Shown piece by piece: positions 20,816 through 30,233 of a stretch of 64,000 nucleotides of DNA (position 1 is its first letter; each line of letters begins with the position of its first letter). A program made the translations under genes and the position numbers. The stretch comes from Corinectria fuckeliana (Eukaryota > Ascomycota > Sordariomycetes > Hypocreales > Nectriaceae). The stretch spans positions 111,912 through 175,911 of the forward strand of contig WPDH01000057.1 of NCBI GenBank assembly GCA_019137255.1, read 5' to 3'. A model generated the notes under the pieces. That model was given only the letters and a program-made list of their open reading frames with translations. It did not search any database and was not told the DNA's origin.

Positions 20816-21984
20816 TTTGGCTGATTTTGGGGTTGGACAAGTTTGGTGAAGGTGAGATGAAGCTATCAAAATTGTTGGATGCAAGTGGAGAGAGGAGAAG
20901 GGGGAGAGTTTTGAAGAACGAGGGAGGAGAACAGAAGATGGCCGAAGCGGAGGCCCCCAGTCCTTTGGCCGGTCCTTCCAGTCCCGAGGCGAGTAGAGAG
21001 CTTTCTTCCTCTATCGCTTTCTCCAACTGCCCCTCCTCACTCGCCGAGAACTGCCCCTTGACCAGCCAGCAAGCTTCCCCTCCTTGCGGCGCGCTAGACG
21101 AATCCAATTGGTCCCGTTGACCCCGTTGACCCTCTACTACCTAACTTATGCAACAAATGGAGGCCAAGTCCCGGCGAGGTTACCGGGCCGCCGAGCGCTC
21201 TACTGGGAAGGCTTCCCACTCTTCCAGGCTCTCTAATGGCTCTGGGGAGCTCTCACAAGCTGTCCAGCTGGTGGGGTTACAAGCAACCCAGCCCACTTCG
21301 CGCCTTCCGTCATTCTGACCCAAAAGTGGGTGCTGACAAATTAATTGCATCATCGCCCAATCCAAGCCGCGAAAGCCGAGCCGATCTTCGGAGTTGTCCT
21401 GATGCATTTCCGCATCCCCATTAAGACGGAAGATGGATTAGATATAATCTTAATACATCTATGGATGACGAGCTTCTAGTTACGACACTTTAAGACCAGG
21501 TACTCAGCTCTGTCTATAGATAGTCTGTATTTGTTCCGACAACTGACCGACTGACTCACTGACTGACTGGCGCAAAAGATGTAATTAATGGACTAATTAC
21601 CCCGCGCATGCGAATGCTTCAGATCTCGATGCTAAATCGCACAAAGCTCCATGGTGGGGGCGGGGTCAACAAACTGCCGATGTCCATGTTACCGTGCCAC
21701 AGCATTCGCATTTGATCTCAAATACAGGAATCGCTCTCTTAGTGACGTCTCTCGCCGTCTTCTCCAATATGTATGATGCTCGCTCAGTGTTAGATGCCAC
21801 CGGGCTCTAATACATAATTGCCTGATGTTAGGCCGCTCGCGGTGGCAAGTACCTATTACTTGCGTACCTTGTCTAACCCCAGGTATCACTGAGTCCCTTC
21901 ACGCCGATGTCTTTGCCTCGGACACGCAATCTTTTCTGGGATCAAGTGTGCGCAAGATCCGCATTGCATCCAAAGTACCCACGG
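20816..21984. other. Intergenic region upstream of SOD1
   Basis: About 1.17 kb between the SOD1 start and the P450 stop. It has a CTGACTGACT-type microsatellite patch (about 21541-21570) and GCAAGTACCTATTACTTGC, an inverted repeat near 21845-21863. No gene supported. Confidence 0.45.
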
Positions 21985-23538
21985 TCATACCTGAGTGCCC
22001 AGAATCACGTCAACGCCTTCTTCATCCCGTGGCCAAATCCGACATCCAAACCTCGTTGGGTGGCTTGTTAACCCATTCGTCAACTCCACCACCGGTGTCA
22101 TCTCCCTTCCCTCTGCGTCTAAGGGCTTCTCGATCTTCAGCGTGCTCAGCATCGCCGCAACCACAATCCACACGCTCGCCTCCGCCAAGTGCCTTCCAAC
22201 GCATACCCTCCGCCCAAACCCAAACTGTCCGCTGGGTAATGGCTCTCCCCTTCCACCCTCCTCCAGGGGTATGTAACGGTCGGGGTCGAAGGCGTCTGGG
22301 TCCCGATACGTCCGCTCGTCATGGGTCATCGCTCGAGCGTTGGCGTACACGAATGATCCCGCAGGGATGAAGTAACCGTCGTAAATGTCGTCTTGCAACG
22401 ACCGGTGAGGGACTCCGATGGGCGACACGGGGCACCACCGGAGAGTCTCCTGCACGATATAGTCAACGTATCGGAGCTGCGGTCGGTCTTCAAAGGTAGG
22501 CAGTCTATGTCGACCAACAACCTCATCTATAGTCCTCCGGCCCTTCTCCTGCACTGCTGGATGCAGCATCATGTTGAGCACAAACACAATCAACGTGCTC
22601 CAAGTCGTGTCCTGGCCTGCAGCAAAGACAGCACCGGCCGCCCCTTTGATGTCCTCGATTGATAGCTCGGGCATCTGCCCATCTCCCAGCTCTGTATTCC
22701 GCTGATGGAGCAGGGCGTGAATCAAGGACTGTCCCTTTTCGCTCGACGATATGACGGCCTCGTACGGCGCGTCGTGGAGGCTCCGGATAGCCCACCTCCA
22801 ATCGCTCGCGAACTTCAATGATCGATCATGGAACCATCGTGGGAGGGAGTTGAGAAAGGGGAAAAAGTCAACCGGCGTGCCAGCCGGAGCGCCGCCGTGG
22901 CCGAGTGCGTAGCTGGCATCGGCAGCTACTTGGATGAAGGGGTCAGTGTCGGAGTCGATTTTTATACCGAAGCCGATGCCTAGCACCACAGCCGTGGCGA
23001 ACCTCCTCATGATCGTCTCCCAGGCTTCTGGTTTCCGAACCAGTCCCTTGAGCAACACAGTCGTTTCTCGCTCCTGCAAGGGACGATGCTGGACAATGCT
23101 CGTGTTTTGGAAGGCTCTCTGCAACACGCTGCGATGTTTTCGAAAGTCTGGTCCCCACCGAAGGAACGTGAGCGTTTTCCGCCATCCCATCACTTCGAAG
23201 AGCACGAATCGAGGTCTGTCGCAGTAGTTGGCGCCCCGCTTGTCCAGGAGCTCGACTGCCGCGTGGACAGAGTTGAGCACGATGACAGGTTGCCCAAGTA
23301 CATTGAACGAGATGATGTCGGAAGCATACTCTCGGGACCACTTTATGTATTGGTATTCGGGGTTGTCGGTCGGTATAATACGTAGGTGGCCGATGACGGG
23401 CTCTCCCGGCGGCCCAGGAGGAAGAGGTGAGTGGCTGGTGCGTCGTCGAGAGAGGGCGAGCTTGACCACGATCAATACAACCGTGAGAGCGACAAGCACC
23501 TGTCCCTGGGACGTCTTCAACAGCTGAATCAGAGCCAT
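21985..23538 (-). CDS. Cytochrome P450 monooxygenase
   Basis: Single exon, 517 residues, ATG at 23538. Residues about 13-30 are a hydrophobic N-terminal anchor (VLVALTVVLIVVKLAL), followed by the proline hinge PLPPGPPGEPVIGHL. The I-helix AAGQDTTW lies near residue 306, the K-helix ETLRW near 362, and the heme loop FGFGRRVCVGRHLA near 441 with the axial Cys. These are all the P450 signatures, and the protein looks full length and intact. It would sit in the ER membrane with NADPH-P450 reductase. Its general form resembles fungal secondary-metabolism P450s of the O-methylsterigmatocystin oxidoreductase type, but substrate cannot be read from sequence. Its nearest neighbours are a dioxygenase relic, a Zn2Cys6 factor and an esterase, suggesting an accessory metabolic locus. 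Confidence 0.92.
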   Translation of the reverse strand: MALIQLLKTSQGQVLVALTVVLIVVKLALSRRRTSHSPLPPGPPGEPVIGHLRIIPTDNPEYQYIKWSREYASDIISFNVLGQPVIVLNSVHAAVELLDKRGANYCDRPRFVLFEVMGWRKTLTFLRWGPDFRKHRSVLQRAFQNTSIVQHRPLQERETTVLLKGLVRKPEAWETIMRRFATAVVLGIGFGIKIDSDTDPFIQVAADASYALGHGGAPAGTPVDFFPFLNSLPRWFHDRSLKFASDWRWAIRSLHDAPYEAVISSSEKGQSLIHALLHQRNTELGDGQMPELSIEDIKGAAGAVFAAGQDTTWSTLIVFVLNMMLHPAVQEKGRRTIDEVVGRHRLPTFEDRPQLRYVDYIVQETLRWCPVSPIGVPHRSLQDDIYDGYFIPAGSFVYANARAMTHDERTYRDPDAFDPDRYIPLEEGGRGEPLPSGQFGFGRRVCVGRHLAEASVWIVVAAMLSTLKIEKPLDAEGREMTPVVELTNGLTSHPTRFGCRIWPRDEEGVDVILGTQV

Positions 23539-24223
23539 ATTGATGTAGAGGACGAAAAATAAAAATTAAGAGCTCCTGGAGATTGGTTGCGCGTCCTAAA
23601 GTATAGGATGCGTCTAGGAAGAAACAAAACGAGTGCGCCTGAGACATGTCTTAGCAGACGCAGAGGGATGTTGGGCCACCTCAAGTCTGCAATTGGAGGT
23701 TCTGATTCCTTATCATGGTGGGATCATGGTTGTACGGAGGTTGTCCATTTCCGAGAGGCATCCTCAAGATTACACAGCAGCGTCTAGAACAGAGGCAAGC
23801 AAGTAAGTCATAAAACTATAAACTCCCGGGCTGTGCGTTCATCGAAGCAGTGCATTAGTGGAATGTGAGACGGAAGTGTGATTCGATTATGGGTGCGTTG
23901 CCGGACGCCAATCGGGCAATATGCATCGTCGACACCCTCCAACCAGCGTGCAACTGCAATTGCCCAAGTGCGCCGCTACCTCAAGTTGAGCGTCCATAAA
24001 GCCGGGGGCAAACCATGAGCCGGAAGAATGTCTTATGTCATAGCCGCTTCTCCCCAGGACGACATCTACTTTGCCCGCCATGTCATAACAGATATATCCC
24101 ATACTGTTAGTAGCCTCGGCACGCCGGGTTTCTGTTATCCATCACATCGACACGGCGGGCGCAACGGCCAAACCAGAATCAGCATTCGCGACACAACCAA
24201 CCTTGACTGACCCGCATCCCTAG
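23539..24223. other. Intergenic region between P450 and dioxygenase relic
   Basis: About 690 bases. The P450 promoter would lie here. No gene supported. Confidence 0.4.
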
Positions 24224-25449
24224 GTTACCTACCAGACGGGCTTCGGGGACAGGTTCGCATCCGAGGCGGTGCCCCAATGTCCTACCGCGGGGCATGAACG
24301 CGCCGCAGGGAGTCCAGTATGACTTGTACTCGGAGCAGCTCAACTTGCCCGTCCTTTAATTATCGCGCCACGACAGCAGATCCAGTATGTGGGGATGTGC
24401 CGGATACGCCCGTCGGTAGTACATGTGAGTTCCCGTTGTGTTATTTCCCCGCCGACAGGGACTGCATGGTTGCTAATCCAGAGCATGCACAGCTTGAGGC
24501 GTGTTTCTCAGCTGCAGAAAAAAACAATGCTGAATTTGTTCAGCGCAGGAAGAATCCTGGGACCCGTTCCCTCTGCTGTCTACACATGACGAGTCAAGTA
24601 CTAGAAGTGGAAGCGGGACCGACTTCGTTGAATGCATCAGAATTGTGGATGGCCAAGAAGACCCAACTCTTCGGGAGAACATCGCCATTCAGGTATATTC
24701 GGTAGACACATCCATGGTCAAACGAGCATTCTGCAACAACGATTGCGATCTTCTCGTTCTGCTTCAGCATGGAAGGTCGAACGCCCAAACCGAACCCAGG
24801 CGGCTCATGGTCCACCCAGGAGAACTCGTCGACATCCAGGCTGGCTTTGCGATTCCTCGTGCTGTCCCGGACGGACCCTCCTGAGGATACTTGCTAGAAG
24901 TCTTTGGGGCACATTATGACCTCTCAGACCTTGGGCCAGTCGAGTCCAATGGCTTGGCCCTTCCTCGGGATTTCGAATCGCCAGTTGCCAGCTTCGACAC
25001 TAACATGAACGAGTCGACCTTAGAGATCATTTACAATTTGGCTGGTGGTACATACTCGTGTCAGCAGAACCGCACGCCGTTCAACGCCGCGCTTAGCATG
25101 GGAACTTGGTGCCTTGCAAGGTACGCAATCGAAGAGTTCGTCAACCTGGTCAACGTAGAGAAGGACCAAGCAGATCCGACCATGTACTACGTTCTAACAA
25201 CCAAGCCCAAAAATAACCGGCGTGCCGTTGATCGACTTCCTCGTCTTCACGCTGACATGGATCATGGCCAAGGACACATTCCGGTCCCCTTACTACCATC
25301 GAAATACGAGTACGGAATTCATGGGCCTACTTGACGGAGAATACAGCAGCAGCAGCCACGTTTTGGGGCCGGGAGGTCTCGGCTATGAAGCCAGCTACAT
25401 AGCTGACTGCTCAACACTAGAGACGTGGAAGGACGCGGCATTTCTTTGA
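24224..25449 (+). pseudogene. hmgA: Homogentisate 1,2-dioxygenase relic (hmgA-like)
   Basis: A recognisable but broken homogentisate dioxygenase. In order: YQTGFGDRFASEAVP (frame of 24230), then a frameshift before 24282 into LPRGMNAPQGVQYDLYSEQL, which soon hits a stop at 24357; a weak RIRPSV remnant near 24400 in another frame; then from about 24555 a long frame with SWDPFPL, DFVECIRIVDGQEDPTLREN, LMVHPGELVDIQAGFAIPRA; a TGA at 24882 exactly where the family has an Arg before GYLLEVFGAHYDL; damage to the conserved WHGN block near 25095; a further frameshift near 25215; and PLIDFLVF, SPYYHRNTSTEFMGL (iron ligands His and Glu kept) to a stop at 25447. The third iron-ligand His block (normally PHG) reads ADCS. 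Several independent lesions make a sequencing error unlikely. The normal enzyme opens homogentisate in Phe/Tyr breakdown. Confidence 0.88.
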
Positions 25450-25765
25450 TCACCTTGGCCAGGTGAGTTTGGATCTGAGGGCAGCAGACTTGTTTGTTGA
25501 GGGGGTCAATAAGAGAGTGGGTGAGACACGATCAGCATGAGTTAACTACTTCCGGGAATGGGTCTAGTGACGGATTGGATGTAGGAAAAGGAAACACATA
25601 TCTACATGAGAGTGAAGATTTGGTAGACGAGGGGCATGTCCAAATTATGGATTGCACTGTGAGATTCGAAGTTGTTCCTTAGAGCATAGTATCAGAGACG
25701 CAAACCAATCCCCAGTAGCTTGATACCGCCCGAACTATACCGAGATCACTTACAAGCAATACGAA

Positions 25766-25775
25766 TAGGTACCTA
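25766..25775. promoter_or_regulatory. TAGGTACCTA palindrome
   Basis: Exact 10-bp palindrome about 500 bp upstream of the Zn2Cys6 regulator gene. Function unknown. Confidence 0.4.
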
Positions 25776-26021
25776 CTCCATGTCTTTTTTCATATGGCTT
25801 CCATCACCAAGCTTCCTTTTTTCCCACCCGCATGCAATGGCGACAAGCGCAAACTCAATGCGCGCTCGGGAACTTGCCAGTTGTGGCGCCGATCGCTACA
25901 TGCCGTCGCGGCGGCGCCGGATCCATCTTAGTGGTAAGACCCGCGATATCACTAATCTAGGCTCGCAGGTTGGGTTGAGTTGAGCGGGCGCTTCCTCAGG
26001 CTGTCAAGGATTAGACCCAAG

Positions 26022-26031
26022 TAGGTACCTA
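26022..26031. promoter_or_regulatory. TAGGTACCTA palindrome
   Basis: Second exact copy in the same promoter, about 245 bp upstream of the regulator ATG. Confidence 0.4.
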
Positions 26032-26274
26032 TAGATTTAGATGGGAGGATCATCGATCTAGATCGCCTTTGCCCTGAGCCAATTGCCCGGCCTCCCTCAT
26101 TCACAATCTCCATCAGAGTCAAGCCCAACTTCCGTTTCCAACTCTTTCCCCGTCTTTTTGTGCCTGCCCATATTCTTGCCCAACTGCACGCCAGACAGAC
26201 CCTAGGTTAAAAAGAAAATCCCCAAACATCAGCCAAAGCCCGGGTTCCTTCTCTTTCGCGTTACTCCCCCGAGA

Positions 26275-28503
26275 ATGGACCCCCTCTCCGCCTCCGCCTC
26301 CGCCCAGTCCAGCTGGCCCCACGGCCGAGGAGGCGTCGTCGTCCACGATGGAGACGCGGTGCCGGGCACCGGACCTGTCAAGCGCCGCGGCACCGTAGCC
26401 TGCCGGCGCTGCCGCCGGCTGCGATCCAAGTGCATCCACCAAACGAACTCGCCGCCCTGCGATGGCTGCCACCTTGCCGGGCCCCAGGCCGCCGCTGAGT
26501 GCTCGTTCCCGCGCCGCGGCGAGCGGGACCTCGACCGCCAGTTCCGCCGCCGCCCCGTCCCCCTCGTCTCTGCTGCTGATCCGCCGCCGCCCGGCTCCAA
26601 GTGTCATCCCGGCGCCGCGGGCCCGGGCCGGGATAGCGGGCTCGGCGCTTGGTCGAGCCCTCCGGGCAGTTCTGGCCAGCTCTCGCCCGAGACCGCCGGG
26701 GGAAGCCCGACGCGGGGGCTCGCCTACTCGGCTGCCATCAACTACGAGAACATGTTGCCGCCCCCAGGCGAGGTCGTCGAGGGCTGCCGCATCCTTGTCA
26801 CGTCCTACTTCCAGCTCGGCTTCATCCCCAAAGCCGTCTTCCTCGAGAACCTCCGCATCAATCCGTCGTCTGTCAGCAGGTTCCTCCTCGCCTGCATCCT
26901 GTCCATCTCCGCGCGCTTCACCCCGTCGCTGGTCGCCAGATACGGCACGGCTAGAAAGGCGACCGACCACTTCCTCGAGGCGTCGCGGTCCATGGTCCCA
27001 GCAGAGATGTACAGCCCCTCGCTCGAACGCATCCAAGCCTTCTTCCTCCTCGCCATCTCCCAATGGGGCAACGGCGACAGGGACCGTTCCAGCATGGACA
27101 TGGGCGTGGCTGTGCGGATGGCGGCGCTGCTCAAGCTCCACTGCGAAGAGTCGTATGCCCTCGAGGACAACTGCCCCGCGGATCAGGTCGTCCGCTCCGA
27201 GAGCGCCCGCCGCGTCTTCTGGATGATCCAAAGTCAGGAGAACCTCCACTCGGGCTACAAGACCCCGGCGCCCTTCCCTCTCGAGGACATTACCACGTTG
27301 CTGCCATGCGACGAGGGAGACTTTGCCTTTGGTGCCATCCCAACCGAACGGGCAGCTGAGGCGGGCACTCCTCCGGCTTTGGCCAACCCGCAGCTGGTCT
27401 TCACTCCGAGACGATGTCTCTTCGCTACGCTTATCCAGGCCCACGGTCTCTGGGGTAGAGTGGCCAGAAAGGCCTGCAGGGACGACTACGCCATCAACAA
27501 GGCACCACCGTGGGATCCCACAAGCGAGTACCAACGGACGGTGAACGAACTGCGGCAATGGGAGGAGACGCTCCCGCCGAAACATGCCTTCTCGGTGTGG
27601 AACCTGCGGGGGTGGAAGTCAGAGTCGCTTCATCTCGCATATCTCTCTGTGACTATGGTCTTGCGGCTGAGTAATATTGTCACTCGCCGAGTATATCTGC
27701 ACGACATGCTGTCAACCCTCACGAATGAACCGCTCGACCAGCCGCTTGAGCCGTCAACGCCGACCATGGCAAACGCGAATGAGCGAGGCGCAGCTTCTCA
27801 TCCAACGCCAATCTCCACGCCCCGTGAAACCCACGGGCCCGCGCCCAAGGGGTTCTGGGCACAAGCATCCAACGAGCTCTTCCACAACCTCTGGGACCTC
27901 CACGAGCAGATTGATGCGTACTTCAGCATGAAGTCTTCGGGGGAGGGTTTCCCTCAGATCCTGGTCTTCTGCGTTTACATGTGCGGATCTCTGTCCTCGT
28001 TCCTGTGGCGGTATCCGGACCTCTGTCCCCCGCTGGGAGAGAGGGCAGAAAGGATGGCCCAGCGCTCTCTCGAGGTCCTCGGTGAATTGCACGCCGCGTG
28101 GCCCACGAGCTCCAAGTGGCAGAAGGGCCTGCAGCAGATCGCAACTCCGCTCACGGGACTCAGTCCAGCCGAGGAGAGATCTGCCACCACCCCAGCAAAA
28201 CCAATGGACAATCGGGTGCGAGCTCTAGAGCCGGCGAATATGCAACTTGCTGAGCGTGCCGATCTGTCGACCGCTTTTCAGACACCGCGAGGCATGGAGC
28301 AGCGGCCAACAGTCCCCGAAGGCATGCTGGGAGAGCTAATCAACGTGTTGCCCCATGGAAACAGCCATCTAGCACGTCTTGGAAGCATGCAGATGAACCC
28401 CTTGCCGAACGAGCTGTTTGATGCCGAGCTCGCAGCGTTCTTGCAGGGAGACTTCAACTACGACCTGCTGGACGGATGGGGCCAACCCGGTGTCGCAGGC
28501 TGA
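26275..28503 (+). CDS. Zn2Cys6 fungal transcription factor
   Basis: Single exon, 742 residues. The DNA-binding cluster begins VACRRCRRLRSKC with cysteines at about 43, 46, 53, 62, 65 and 76 (spacing 2-6-8-2-10), preceded by KRR, as in Gal4-type binuclear zinc clusters. The last Cys spacing is long because of an Ala-rich insertion. The middle region (about 190-560) has the fungal-specific regulatory domain character: GCRILVTSYFQLGFIPK, GVAVRMAALLKLHCEE and SARRVFWMIQSQE, the last being the conserved RRxFW motif. The C terminus is acidic and aromatic (FLQGDFNYDLLDGW), a likely activation segment. Nuclear regulator; targets unknown, but the neighbouring P450, esterase and dioxygenase relic are candidates. 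Ends only 33 bp from the esterase stop (convergent). Confidence 0.93.
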   Translation: MDPLSASASAQSSWPHGRGGVVVHDGDAVPGTGPVKRRGTVACRRCRRLRSKCIHQTNSPPCDGCHLAGPQAAAECSFPRRGERDLDRQFRRRPVPLVSAADPPPPGSKCHPGAAGPGRDSGLGAWSSPPGSSGQLSPETAGGSPTRGLAYSAAINYENMLPPPGEVVEGCRILVTSYFQLGFIPKAVFLENLRINPSSVSRFLLACILSISARFTPSLVARYGTARKATDHFLEASRSMVPAEMYSPSLERIQAFFLLAISQWGNGDRDRSSMDMGVAVRMAALLKLHCEESYALEDNCPADQVVRSESARRVFWMIQSQENLHSGYKTPAPFPLEDITTLLPCDEGDFAFGAIPTERAAEAGTPPALANPQLVFTPRRCLFATLIQAHGLWGRVARKACRDDYAINKAPPWDPTSEYQRTVNELRQWEETLPPKHAFSVWNLRGWKSESLHLAYLSVTMVLRLSNIVTRRVYLHDMLSTLTNEPLDQPLEPSTPTMANANERGAASHPTPISTPRETHGPAPKGFWAQASNELFHNLWDLHEQIDAYFSMKSSGEGFPQILVFCVYMCGSLSSFLWRYPDLCPPLGERAERMAQRSLEVLGELHAAWPTSSKWQKGLQQIATPLTGLSPAEERSATTPAKPMDNRVRALEPANMQLAERADLSTAFQTPRGMEQRPTVPEGMLGELINVLPHGNSHLARLGSMQMNPLPNELFDAELAAFLQGDFNYDLLDGWGQPGVAG

Positions 28504-28536
28504 TAGACCCCTGTAGCCTACAAGCCTTGAAACGGG

Positions 28537-29656
28537 TTATTTGAATTGACAAGTCCCAAAGACGGTTTTGAGGTGCTTGACGGCGTCCTCTATCATCTTC
28601 CGGCCTCTATCTATCCGACCATGGAGGGTCAGGATGGAATGCGTACCGCCCTCCACGACGACCGTCTCGGCGTCAACGCCCAGCCTTCTTAGCTGCGCTC
28701 CAAAAGCCAGGGCTTCGGGGGCAAGGAGATCGAGCTCGGCGACAGCAATCCACGTTGTGGGGAGCTTTTGCAACATCGTTTCGGGAGCGTAGTTGGGGCT
28801 CGCATCCCACTTGCGGCTATCCTCGTCTCGGGTGAGGTAAAGCTTCCGGTACCACTCCAACCGCTCCGCAGTAAGCCACGGCGCCGTCTCGGCGCTAGAC
28901 CTCCAGACGTCCTCGGCGGTAGCTGTGTTGTCTATGACGGGGATGAAGAGCAGAACTGAGACGGGAGGGTGGGTGATGGTATTTGGGAGGGACGGCTTGG
29001 CGGATGGGAGAGGGACTTCGGGGCTCAGTGCTGCGAGGGCTGCAACGATGGCCAGGTTTCCTCCGGAGGATGTGCCGCCGATAGATATGCGTGCAACATC
29101 GATCTTCCCAAGCTCAGCCGGAGAAGAAGAAACCCATCGGACAGCGTCGATGGAGTCTTCCACAGCTATTGGGAATGGGTTCTCGGGAGCCAGGCCGTAG
29201 TCCACACTGACGACAACGCACCGCGCACCTAGGATCATCAGCCAGTTCTCTCTTCCTCTCTCTCTCTCCCTGGCTTCGTAGATAGATACCTTCACAGACC
29301 CATGAACACAGATCCTTGCCACTGTTCAGCCCTCCAACAACCCACCCGCCGCCGTGATGCCACACCAGAACAGGCCAGCCGCGCTCGTCGCAGGCGCCGG
29401 TCGGCGTGTAAGCCCTCACGCGGAAGCGGCCGACGTCGAAGTCCTCGATGCCGCCGACGGGGACGGGCTGCGTGCCGCCGGGCGGGAGGGAGCCCTTGGC
29501 TGTTCGGACGGATCCGTCCCAGGCTTGGAGCTCGTCGGGCACCACGTACTGGAGGTACTTGTCATGGTAGGCGACGTACTGCGGGTCGAGTCGATCGCGG
29601 ATGGCGGGGTGCAGGGGCTGCCAGATGGTGCGATGATGGTCTGGTGTTTCAGCCAT
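28537..29656 (-). CDS. Alpha/beta hydrolase, hormone-sensitive-lipase (HSL, AB hydrolase 3) family esterase
   Basis: Exons 29656-29290 and 29228-28537, 352 residues; the 61-nt intron (GTATCT...CCTAG) joins SWVCE to GARCVVVSVDYGLAPE, the expected HSL-family continuation. The oxyanion motif HHGGGWVVGG, the nucleophile elbow IGGTSSGGN (a GxSxG variant; most relatives have GDSAGG), the acid block AELDLLAPEA and the His in GGTHS make a complete catalytic triad. Such enzymes hydrolyse short acyl esters, lactones or carbamates in the cytosol. No signal peptide. Convergent with the Zn2Cys6 gene and near the P450, it may belong to the same accessory pathway. Fold and catalytic class are sure; substrate is not. 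Confidence 0.92.
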
Positions 29657-30053
29657 TTTGTTGGAAGAATTTATGTGAGCGCACGCTCTATCTAGATGTT
29701 CTCGAAGCTTGTTGCTTGATGAGTGATGGGTGAGCCACGGAACGTCAAAGTTATCCCCACTCACCCTGCAGCCTTAGCCACAAGGCATCCCCGACACGTC
29801 AGAACCCTCAATGTGATTGCTTATCCACCCCGTTCAGATAGATTCACGATGCATCGAGACTTTAAACCCAATCACGTCGCTACAGTTTTTATAAAGGGCC
29901 ATTAACCGCTTCCATTCTCTGCGTATATATATATCTCTCTCTCTCTATATATCTGTAGATAAACTAACGAAGCAAAAGACCCCCTAGATACGTTCTAATA
30001 ACCTGCATAGTAAATCGCCCACTCGTGACCTCTTCGACAAACAAGAAAGCAAC
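29657..30053. promoter_or_regulatory. Intergenic region, possible promoter of the small Cys-rich ORF
   Basis: About 400 bases, divergent between the esterase and the 59-residue ORF. It has a TATAAAG at 29890 and a TA/CT microsatellite (29923-29953) about 100 bp ahead of the ORF start. Confidence 0.4.
29923..29953. repeat. (TA)n(TC)n microsatellite
   Basis: A TATATATATA run followed by seven or so CT units and another short TATATA. Positioned where a core promoter for the downstream small ORF could be. Confidence 0.8.
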
Positions 30054-30233
30054 ATGTGCCAACTCATTAGAGAGACGTGGTACTGCGAACGCTGCGGAAA
30101 TGCGCTTGCATTTCGGGACCGCGTCGATCTGTGCGACGATGCAAAGCAGACGGGCACGGCATGCCAAGAAAAGACGCCGTGTTCAATTAAATACAAGCTG
30201 GAAACATGCGAGACGTGCCAGACAAGGCATTAG
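30054..30233 (+). CDS. 59-residue eight-cysteine protein, function unknown
   Basis: An ATG at 30054 opens a 59-codon frame that ends at TAG 30231-30233. The product has eight Cys (positions 2, 11, 14, 27, 37, 43, 52, 55), including two CxxC pairs (YCERC and TCETC) near the two ends, the spacing expected of a small zinc ribbon, with a charged middle (DRVDLCDDAKQ). It starts with Met-Cys, with no signal peptide and no membrane segment, so it is unlikely to be a secreted disulphide-rich effector; an intracellular zinc-binding mini-protein is a better guess. Its layout recalls small fungal hypothetical proteins that begin MC and carry a YxC motif, though I cannot name a family. Cysteine density this high in 180 bases is unlikely by chance. 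Confidence 0.6.
   Translation: MCQLIRETWYCERCGNALAFRDRVDLCDDAKQTGTACQEKTPCSIKYKLETCETCQTRH

Larger units (their letters stand above)
25450..26274. promoter_or_regulatory. Intergenic region upstream of the Zn2Cys6 gene
   Basis: About 825 bases. It carries two exact TAGGTACCTA palindromes (25766-25775 and 26022-26031) 256 bp apart. A CT-rich stretch (about 26085-26240) precedes the regulator start. No gene supported. Confidence 0.5.

Noticed and set aside
26119..27585. 488-codon open frame antisense to the Zn2Cys6 gene
   Set aside because: It mirrors GC-rich codon bias of the real gene, has low-complexity composition and no domain.
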